NCBI GenBank assembly: GCA_964588325.1
Contig: CAZPOR010000014.1
Location: forward strand, 1 to 64,000
DNA: 64,000 nt
Direction: 5' to 3'
DNA from: Thiovibrio sp964588325
GTDB lineage: Bacteria; Desulfobacterota; Desulfobulbia; Desulfobulbales; Desulfurivibrionaceae
Positions 8,989-14,648 of this stretch are shown here, one piece after another. A program made the position numbers and the translations under genes. The notes beneath the pieces are model-generated. The model searched no databases. It worked only from the letters and a program-made list of their open reading frames with translations, and was not told the origin of the DNA. The stretch's first letter is position 1; the number at the start of each line of letters is the position of its first letter.

Positions 8989-10491
8989 CTACCTGTCGGA
9001 AGCCTTCCCCCCTTCAACCAGCCGGGTCAGGTGCCCGATATTGTCGCGGAGCATCAAGGTTTGGGAGGTAACCGCCTCGGAGGCCGCAGCCAGCTCCTCG
9101 GCATTGGCCGCCATCTGCTGGGTCCCGGTGTCCATCTCGGTCACGGCCTTGTTGATCTGGAGAACGCCCTGGGTCTGCTCATGGGAGGCGGTGGAGATTT
9201 CTTCCACCAGAATCGCCACCTTCCGCGAGCCATCCACCACATCCTTGGATTCCGCCACCACCTCGTTCACCTTTTGCAACCCGTCATTGACATTGGCGAT
9301 GGCCCGCTCAATCAAATCGCTGGAGTTTCTTGCCGATTGAGCGGTACGTTGGGCAAGATTGCGGACCTCATCGGCAACCACGGCGAAGCCCGCACCCTGC
9401 TCTCCGGCCCTGGCGGCTTCCACCGCCGCATTCAAGGCGAGAAGATTGGTCTGGAAGGCTATCGCCTCGATCTCACGAATGATTGACGCGATTGCGTCAC
9501 TGTCCTTTTTGATGTTCTGCATGGAAAGCTGCATGGCCGCCACATTGACGTTGGCCCTGGAGCCTATCGCCTCATTCTGCTTCATCGAGGAGTTGGCCTC
9601 GGCGGAATTGGTGTCATTCTGCTGCACCATGGCCGTGATTTCTTCAAGGGAGGCGCTGGTCTCCTCAAGGGAGGCCGCCATCTCCGAAGCCATTTCCGCC
9701 ACCGTCTGGGAGGTGGAGGCCGTTGCCTGGGCCTCCTCGGAAATGCGGTCGGCGCTCTCGTCCAGATCACGGACAATGGTATTGATGGACCGGACAAGCA
9801 TCTGCACGACAAAAAAGGCGAACAGGCCAACGGCCACAAGAGAGATAACCCCGCCAACGATAAAGAACAGACCGAACATCTTCACCTCGGCCATGGCCTT
9901 TTCCTTGGTGATCTCCTGCCCGCCGCGAAGCTCGTCAACCGCAGCCTTGGTGCTTTGCATCAGGCTGTAATATTTCTCAAAAAACTCCCCGTCAAAGGCT
10001 TCCAAGGCGGTAGCCTCATCCCCTTTTTCCAGGGCAGGCAGGATCTTTGTTTTGATGATTTCGTCCATCACCGGCCAGGAAGCGGCCAGTTCGTCATAGG
10101 AAGCTACGGTTGCCGGAGCCTGCTCCACGGCATGGCACGATCCGCAGTACATTTTTTTACCGGCGGGCTTGGCAATGCTTCCCTGCATTTCCTCGATGGC
10201 CTCGTTAAACTTGGCGGAGGTGGTTTTCAGTCCGCTCAGGCTTTCCGGATCGTATTCCATGATCTGGCCTTTGAGGATGCTGTTGAGGAGGTTGAGGTTG
10301 AGCCGAATCCGGGCGACTTTGTCGATGTAGTCCATTTTGAGTTCGATGCCGGTGTACATATCCCCGCCGATCTGCACCCTGTGGATAATGAACTGGGCGA
10401 TCACGACGCTGGACACCATGGACAATGCGACAAAACCGACCAGAAGAAAAAGTTTTATCCGCAGACTCAAGTTTTCAAACCACTCTCTCAT
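8989..10491 (-). CDS. Methyl-accepting chemotaxis protein with periplasmic haem c-binding motif
   Basis: Transmembrane chemoreceptor of 500 aa. TM1 is at about residues 13-34, then a periplasmic domain to about 203, TM2 at about 206-232, and a cytoplasmic signalling domain to the end. The signalling hairpin carries the family core (IASIIREIEAIAFQTNLLALNAAVEAARAG). The periplasmic domain contains CGSCH at residues 116-120, a CXXCH covalent haem c site, so the receptor probably senses redox or a haem ligand, as in the DcrA type of Desulfovibrio. No clear canonical HAMP is visible between TM2 and the coiled coil. GGGGG stands about 6 bases before the ATG. A TATAAT element at 10547-10542 (minus) is the likely -10. 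Confidence 0.93.
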   Translation of the reverse strand: MREWFENLSLRIKLFLLVGFVALSMVSSVVIAQFIIHRVQIGGDMYTGIELKMDYIDKVARIRLNLNLLNSILKGQIMEYDPESLSGLKTTSAKFNEAIEEMQGSIAKPAGKKMYCGSCHAVEQAPATVASYDELAASWPVMDEIIKTKILPALEKGDEATALEAFDGEFFEKYYSLMQSTKAAVDELRGGQEITKEKAMAEVKMFGLFFIVGGVISLVAVGLFAFFVVQMLVRSINTIVRDLDESADRISEEAQATASTSQTVAEMASEMAASLEETSASLEEITAMVQQNDTNSAEANSSMKQNEAIGSRANVNVAAMQLSMQNIKKDSDAIASIIREIEAIAFQTNLLALNAAVEAARAGEQGAGFAVVADEVRNLAQRTAQSARNSSDLIERAIANVNDGLQKVNEVVAESKDVVDGSRKVAILVEEISTASHEQTQGVLQINKAVTEMDTGTQQMAANAEELAAASEAVTSQTLMLRDNIGHLTRLVEGGKASDR

Positions 10492-10960
10492 AGCGCCCCC
10501 TTCATGCGTCTTTCGTTAACTCCATCGCAACTCATCTGTGTATTATATCGTATACTCTTGTTTTTTTTACCACATATTTTTCCCAAGTATTCTCCATTGG
10601 TTGTCGGAAACATCGGTGATCAGACCACCAGCCGCAAGGAGCGCGGCTGACTTTTTCATGAAAGACACAGAAGGTATTGCTCAAGTATAATTTTTTATAC
10701 TACACCGCACCCTTGCCTCGGACTATCGTTCTCCGTGCCCAATTTTCAGTCCTTTTTCCGAAAAAACTCTCTCCACATGCTGGTACAAAAAAACAGCCCC
10801 ACATAATCCAGCGAAACAACTGCATAAAACAAAAATCGCCCCTTTGCCACCGTCATAAATGTTAAAAAATTTGTACTCCCCTTCTCTTTCGTTTCCTTTT
10901 CCGCTCTCCAGGAAAGCCCCATGAATCCAGCAAAAAATAACAAAAAAACATAAAACGAAA
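10492..10960. other. Non-coding stretch upstream of the chemoreceptor gene
   Basis: About 470 bases without a credible gene. It holds the chemoreceptor promoter -10 at 10542-10547 (minus) and a small hairpin AGCCGC/GCGGCT at 10630-10648 followed by GACTTTTTC. The rest is AT-rich, low-complexity sequence leading to the sigma-54 promoter at 10963. Open frames here have poor composition and no family resemblance. Confidence 0.5.
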
Positions 10961-10962
10961 CA

Positions 10963-10979
10963 TTGGCATGCTTGTTGCT
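10963..10979 (+). promoter_or_regulatory. Sigma-54 (-24/-12) promoter
   Basis: The sequence TTGGCATGCTTGTTGCT matches the sigma-54 consensus YTGGCACG-N4-TTGCW at all key positions. The -24 GG is at 10965-10966 and the -12 GC at 10977-10978, exactly 12 bases apart. The predicted start is near 10989. It shares the GCTTGTTGCT core with the promoter at 52002, and both have an ATAAAACGA string upstream. No protein gene follows within 400 bases; a strong terminator follows at 11023. Confidence 0.75.
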
Positions 10980-10988
10980 TTTACACGA

Positions 10989-11065
10989 AGTCAGTAAAAC
11001 AACTCTTATCTCCTTTCTCCTTAAAAGAAGATCGACTTTCCCGCGAAGTCGATCTTCTTTTTTTT
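10989..11065 (+). ncRNA. Predicted sigma-54-dependent small RNA with tandem anti-SD motif
   Basis: Predicted RNA of about 77 nt bounded by the sigma-54 promoter start (about 10989) and the T-run of a perfect 16-bp terminator hairpin. The 5' half looks unpaired and contains the tandem heptamer TCTCCTT TCTCCTT at 11010-11023, complementary to Shine-Dalgarno sequences (AAGGAGA). This is the expected layout of a trans-acting sRNA: single-stranded C/U-rich seed, then terminator with U-tail. It has no start codon with a plausible peptide. The existence of the RNA is inference from promoter-terminator pairing; the elements themselves are directly visible. Confidence 0.55.
11023..11065 (+). terminator. 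Rho-independent terminator, 16-bp perfect stem
   Basis: Bases 11023-11038 pair perfectly with 11046-11061 around a 7-base loop (TCCCGCG), followed by eight Ts at 11058-11065. The 5' side starts with AAAA, so it could also stop transcription from the right. No protein gene on the plus strand ends near it, which points to the small RNA as its client. Confidence 0.8.
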
Positions 11066-11145
11066 GCGCAGAGCAAACCCGCCGGAAAATCAACGTCATT
11101 TTCTGTCCCGCCAGGCACTTTTGTCCACCCCTGTTTTTTTGCTGT

Positions 11146-11174
11146 TTGCACTTCGCCCTGAAGCCAGATATAGT
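11146..11174 (+). promoter_or_regulatory. Sigma-70 promoter for dusB
   Basis: TTGCAC (11146-11151) and TATAGT (11169-11174) with a 17-base spacer. The predicted start is near 11181, giving an untranslated leader of about 210 bases before dusB. The leader has a hairpin CCGAACCC/GGGTTCGG at 11236-11258 followed by TTTA, a possible weak attenuator. Confidence 0.55.
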
Positions 11175-11391
11175 ATGACCCCTGCGGCAGTCGGCGCCTT
11201 GCCCGCCACAATACAGACCCCCGCAGCCAACCCCCCCGAACCCGGCAAGGGGGTTCGGTTTATCGCATCCTCTTCCGCGCCGGCTGTCATACACTTTTCA
11301 GTCTCTCGCGGGACGGTGGCTTTCCGCTCACGCTGCCTCCCATCTTCCCGCTCTTTCATTTTACAAAACCGTTCGACGCAACGAGCCTGCA

Positions 11392-12345
11392 ATGACCTAT
11401 TTCCTTGGGACAATCCCCATGACAACCCCATTCATTCTCGCGCCCATGGCAGGCACCACCGACCTGCCGTTCCGCCTGCTCTGCAAAGAATATGGGGCCG
11501 GCCTTTGTTATTCCGAGATGATCGACTGCCATGGACTGGTGTCGCAACAACGCGAATGCCTGGAGCTGCTCCTCACCAACGATGCGGAACAACCGGTGGT
11601 CATGCAGCTTTACGGCAGCGATCCAGCCGCCATGGGAGAAGCCGCGGCGCTCCTGAGCGAGCACCCCATTGCCGGAATCGACATCAACATGGGCTGCCCC
11701 ATGGAAAAAATCGTCCAGACAGGCGCCGGAGCCGCATTGATGAAAAACCCGCGCCTTGCGGAACAGATCATCACCGCCGTCTGCAAAAACGCAAAAAAAC
11801 CAGTAAGCGTCAAGATACGCTCGGGCTGGAACCAGCACATCATTACCGCCCCGGAGATTGCCAAAATAGCGGAAGGCGCCGGCGCGCACGCCATTGCCAT
11901 CCATGCCCGCACCTGGAGCGACGGGTTCACCGGCCCCATTGACCACGGGGTCATACTTCAGGTCATGAAAAGCGTTACCATCCCGGTTATTGCAAACGGC
12001 GACATCACCTCCCATGAACAGGGGGTGGCGCTGCTTAAGAAAATCGGCTGCGCCGGAGTGATGATCGGCCGGGCCGCCCTGGGCGCACCCTGGATCTTTT
12101 CCAAGGGTGTGAACCAGCACCCCTCCATGGCCTACCGGGTCAAAGCCCTGTTGCGCCACCTTGAACTGGCCGAGATCCACCTTGCCTCGGAACCGAATCT
12201 CTCTAAAATCAGAAACCACGCCTGGAAATACTTTCGCGGCACAACCACTGGTTCTGCCATCCGCAAACAGATCGACGGTGCCGCCACCTACCCCGAGCTG
12301 AGAACTTGCATCGACACCCTTGCCGGGCAACTGCTTCGCCAATAA
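11392..12345 (+). CDS. tRNA-dihydrouridine synthase, DusB-like
   Basis: FMN enzyme that reduces uridines in the tRNA D-loop. The 317-aa protein has the Dus hallmarks: FMN-binding ILAPMAGTTDLPFRLLC at the start, the VVMQLYGSDP strand, the INMGCPMEKIVQTGAGAALM loop with the catalytic Cys (about residue 104), the SVKIRSGW strand, HARTW, and the ANGDITS/GVMIGRAALGAPW phosphate-binding loops. An alternative ATG at 11419 (start MTTPFILAPMAG) also fits the family N-terminus; neither has a strong ribosome site. A bidirectional-looking terminator follows, then the left end of the genomic island. DusB versus another Dus subclass cannot be settled by eye. Confidence 0.92.
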   Translation: MTYFLGTIPMTTPFILAPMAGTTDLPFRLLCKEYGAGLCYSEMIDCHGLVSQQRECLELLLTNDAEQPVVMQLYGSDPAAMGEAAALLSEHPIAGIDINMGCPMEKIVQTGAGAALMKNPRLAEQIITAVCKNAKKPVSVKIRSGWNQHIITAPEIAKIAEGAGAHAIAIHARTWSDGFTGPIDHGVILQVMKSVTIPVIANGDITSHEQGVALLKKIGCAGVMIGRAALGAPWIFSKGVNQHPSMAYRVKALLRHLELAEIHLASEPNLSKIRNHAWKYFRGTTTGSAIRKQIDGAATYPELRTCIDTLAGQLLRQ

Positions 12346-12426
12346 TCCGGCAAAACGCTGCGGAAATTGCACCCCGGAGGGGATGGCCTGAAGCGCAAAC
12401 CGCACAGCTTGCCAGCGCAAACAAAA

Positions 12427-12470
12427 AAGAACCCCGACAGACTGTAGTGCCTGCCGGGGTTCTTATATTT
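12427..12470 (+). terminator. Terminator after dusB
   Basis: AAGAACCCCG (12427-12436) pairs with CGGGGTTCTT (12455-12464), extended inward by CAG/CTG across one mismatch, and is followed by ATATTTTTTT. It ends the dusB transcript. Before the island inserted it would also have stood just downstream of tRNA-Arg on the other strand; the leading A-run could let it work in both directions. Confidence 0.75.
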
Positions 12471-12526
12471 TTTTACTGGCGCGCCCGGAGGGATTCGAAC
12501 CCCCGACTCTCGGCTTCGAAGGCCGA
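12471..12526. repeat. attL: truncated copy of tRNA-Arg 3' part
   Basis: Identical to 22172-22227 except at 12480 (C here, T at 22181). The match includes the tRNA 3' CCA, T-arm and anticodon arm, and stops at 12526 just past the anticodon stem. The single difference falls at the discriminator base (A73 in the intact gene, G here). The fragment lacks the D-arm and 5' acceptor strand, so it is not a functional tRNA. Confidence 0.9.
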
Positions 12527-12584
12527 AATATATATTCGCAACTATTTGTTTTGACGTAATATAAAAAATATAATATATTTTTGT

Positions 12585-12603
12585 GTGACACTTTTGGTGA
12601 CAC
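12585..12603. repeat. Candidate integrase arm-type sites, left end
   Basis: Two direct copies of GTGACAC (12585-12591 and 12597-12603, period 12) lie between attL and the integrase gene. The second copy, in context TTTTGGTGACACTA, resembles ATTTGGGACACTA near the right end of the island. Paired direct heptamers flanking the core site are typical of tyrosine-integrase arm sites. They could also serve integrase autoregulation. Confidence 0.4.
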
Positions 12604-12631
12604 TATCGTCAAAAAATAGGATATCGAAGAT

Positions 12632-13633
12632 ATGGCAACTTTTGAAAAAAGAGGTCCTTACCAAATTCGGGCAAAAGTGCGGCGCAAAGGCCATCGCACC
12701 GTTACAAAAACTTTTGAAAACATGGCAAACGCAAGGTCCTGGGCCAGAGACGTTGAATCCGAAATGGACCACGGAACCTATACCAACATACGAGTAGCAG
12801 AGCAAACCACCCTCCGCGCCGCCCTGCTGCGATACCACGAAGAAGTCTTCCCCCGGTTAGCCAATGGTGGCCTCGGCGAAAAAGCGCGGCTCTGGAGACT
12901 GACTAACGAGTTGGGAGAGTTGTCTCTTGCCACCCTGGAATCATTCCATATTGCAAAATACAGGGATCAGAGAATAAAAGTCGGTGCTGCCCCGCAAACA
13001 GTCAAACACGAAATTGGCTTGCTCAATAGAGTGCTCAAACACTGCATAATGGATTGGGGAATCCCTCTCCCTCGCGGGATCGTCACCGCCCAAGTTAGAA
13101 AACCCTCCCTTCCATCTGGCCGGGACCGGCGATTGGAGGAAGATGAAGAAAAAAGACTCATAGAAGCTGCGGAGAAGTCAAAAAGCAGGGACATTCCGGC
13201 TGTCATTATTATAGGATTGGAGACAGCAGCCAGGTGTGGCGAAATCGCAGGAATGAAATGGGAACACATCAACTTTGCAAAAAAAACTTGGCACATCCCA
13301 ACAACCAAAACAAAAGTGCCGAGGACTGTGCCCTTATCCCCCAAGGCGATTGAAACATTGAAAAAATTAAAAAATCTGCCTCGCCGCATCGACGGTCGCG
13401 TATGGTCTTTAAGCAGCCACAGCATTAGCCAGGCTTTTACCCGGATATGCCGACAAGCAAAGATTGAAGGATTCCACTTCCACGACCTCCGTCATGAAGC
13501 GACCAGTCGTCTTTTTGAAAAGAAGGGATTTGGGATAATGGAGGTGGCCAGTATCACCGGCCACAAAACCCTTACCATGCTGAAAAGATATACTCATCTC
13601 CGGGCTGAGGATTTGGCGGCGCGGATGGGGTAA
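12632..13633 (+). CDS. int: Tyrosine recombinase (phage-type integrase)
   Basis: Catalyses site-specific integration and excision of the island at tRNA-Arg. The 333-aa protein has an N-terminal arm-binding segment (KRGPYQIRAKVRRKGH), a SAM-like core-binding domain (about residues 60-150) and a C-terminal catalytic domain. Catalytic residues are visible: Arg in TAARCGEIAGMKW (about 204), Lys in TTKTKVPRTVPL (about 231), the HDLRHEA box (about 286-292), His in ITGHKT (about 309), and the nucleophile Tyr in LKRYTH (about 318). Length is normal and the frame is open, so it is probably active. It lies 105 bases inside attL and reads into the island. Confidence 0.93.
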   Translation: MATFEKRGPYQIRAKVRRKGHRTVTKTFENMANARSWARDVESEMDHGTYTNIRVAEQTTLRAALLRYHEEVFPRLANGGLGEKARLWRLTNELGELSLATLESFHIAKYRDQRIKVGAAPQTVKHEIGLLNRVLKHCIMDWGIPLPRGIVTAQVRKPSLPSGRDRRLEEDEEKRLIEAAEKSKSRDIPAVIIIGLETAARCGEIAGMKWEHINFAKKTWHIPTTKTKVPRTVPLSPKAIETLKKLKNLPRRIDGRVWSLSSHSISQAFTRICRQAKIEGFHFHDLRHEATSRLFEKKGFGIMEVASITGHKTLTMLKRYTHLRAEDLAARMG

Positions 13634-13698
13634 TTTGGACCGCTCCCTGATTTTTCCTTGTTTTTCTGTATATAAAATATTATATATGAAATATAGAT

Positions 13699-14022
13699 AT
13701 GAGAGACATAAGCTTCCACGGCACATCAAAAAATGATCTTCGCGTTTTCCCGTCGGATGCGCGCGGTGAGGCAGGATACCAGCTTAGCAAGGTGCAGCAA
13801 GGGCTTGAACCATCAGATTGGAAGCCCATGCTAAATATTGGTCCTGGCGTCTGCGAGATCAGAATCAGGGAAGAAAGTGGCCAGTATCGGATACTCTATG
13901 TTGCCAAATTTGCCGATGCAGTCCATGTTCTTCACGCCTTTCAGAAAAAGACTCAACGAACCGCCAAGGCGGACATAGAATTAGCCAAAAAACGATACAA
14001 AGAAATCGGGAGGACGCCATGA
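13699..14022 (+). CDS. HigB/Gp49-like RelE-superfamily toxin
   Basis: 107-aa protein of the phage Gp49/HigB-like family: MRDISFHGTSKNDLRVFP start, GEAGYQLSKVQQG near residue 30, then IREESGQYRILYVAKFADAVHVLHAFQKKTQRT, the beta-sheet and basic C-terminus typical of these ribosome-dependent mRNA interferases. Its stop overlaps the start of the HTH gene by ATGA, the usual toxin-first order of HigBA-type loci. The predicted role is growth inhibition when antitoxin is lost, which would help keep the island in the population. Confidence 0.85.
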   Translation: MRDISFHGTSKNDLRVFPSDARGEAGYQLSKVQQGLEPSDWKPMLNIGPGVCEIRIREESGQYRILYVAKFADAVHVLHAFQKKTQRTAKADIELAKKRYKEIGRTP

Positions 14023-14297
14023 CAGAGACATTCAAAAGCGTATGGGATGCGTTGGAAACCGATCCCGCCGAACGGGAAAGCATGAAAATCAAAAGCCGTC
14101 TCATGATGGATATTGAGCGCTGCATAAAAAAGCAGGGCTTGACTCAAAAGCAGGCGGCCCAAAAAATGGGTGTTACCCAGCCCAGGATCAGCGATCTGGT
14201 ACGTGGAAAAATCAACCGTTTCACCATCGACATGCTGGTGAATATGCTGGCCCGCCTAGGAATGCATGTGGAGGTAACTCTACAGGATGCCGCTTGA
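14019..14297 (+). CDS. XRE-type antitoxin (HigA-like)
   Basis: 92-aa helix-turn-helix protein that starts at the ATG overlapping the toxin stop (ATGA). A longer in-frame extension upstream lies inside the toxin gene and is not real. The HTH is LTQKQAAQKMGVTQPRISDLVRG (about residues 40-62), followed by a short C-terminal part (FTIDMLVNMLARLG) common in antitoxins of this group. GGAGG lies 5 bases upstream within the toxin gene. It should bind the toxin and repress the operon. Confidence 0.88.
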   Translation: MTETFKSVWDALETDPAERESMKIKSRLMMDIERCIKKQGLTQKQAAQKMGVTQPRISDLVRGKINRFTIDMLVNMLARLGMHVEVTLQDAA

Positions 14298-14353
14298 TTG
14301 CCCTACTGAAGAAAGCGACCGCTTTGTCGGCCCACCGCCGCCATTTAAACCCT

Positions 14354-14416
14354 TCTTGCCATGCTGCACGCTACACCCACTTAAAAGCAGAGGATCTGTC
14401 CGTAATGCTGGGTTGA
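14354..14416 (+). pseudogene. C-terminal remnant of a second tyrosine integrase
   Basis: Bases 14369-14416 read RYTHLKAEDLSVMLG then stop, the C-terminal end of a phage integrase including its catalytic Tyr. The preceding LAML (14354-14365) lies in the next frame, so one base is missing relative to an LAML-(Q)-RYTH original. Nothing integrase-like continues upstream. It resembles but is not a copy of the end of the intact integrase (KRYTHLRAEDLAARMG), so it is a scar of another element at this locus. Confidence 0.65.
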
Positions 14417-14648
14417 GTTTTTTTATTTTTGCCCCTGCTCCAGTTTAAAATAATAATACAGGTGGCAGACTGAGCTTTTTCCATCGCCAGGTTCTATTCC
14501 TTGCTGATCTGGCCAGACTTTTTCCCATCAGGCAAAAATTTCAGGGGCCTCCTGCATCTTGCGTTCTGAATCTCCAGGGGCACGATTCGCACCAAGGTTG
14601 TCGCGGTTGGTGCGGCAACCACACTTTTACTTCACGCCAACTTCGTAT
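14417..14648. other. Gene-free stretch with a GC-rich inverted repeat
   Basis: Together with the remnant before it, about 350 bases without an intact gene. It contains a hairpin CGCACCAA (14588-14595) / TTGGTGCG (14607-14614), and an alternative pairing GGTTG/CAACC (14596-14600 / 14616-14620) that would compete with it. It stands just past the 3' end of the primase-helicase gene, so it may act in termination, but no T-run follows. Confidence 0.4.

Noticed and set aside
10746..11294. 182-codon open frame on the minus strand
   Set aside because: It runs across the sigma-54 promoter and the perfect terminator hairpin, has low-complexity Lys/Phe-rich composition and matches no family.
12471..12526. 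A second tRNA-Arg gene at the island's left end
   Set aside because: Only the 3' half is present; no D-arm or 5' acceptor strand, so it is an attachment-site remnant.
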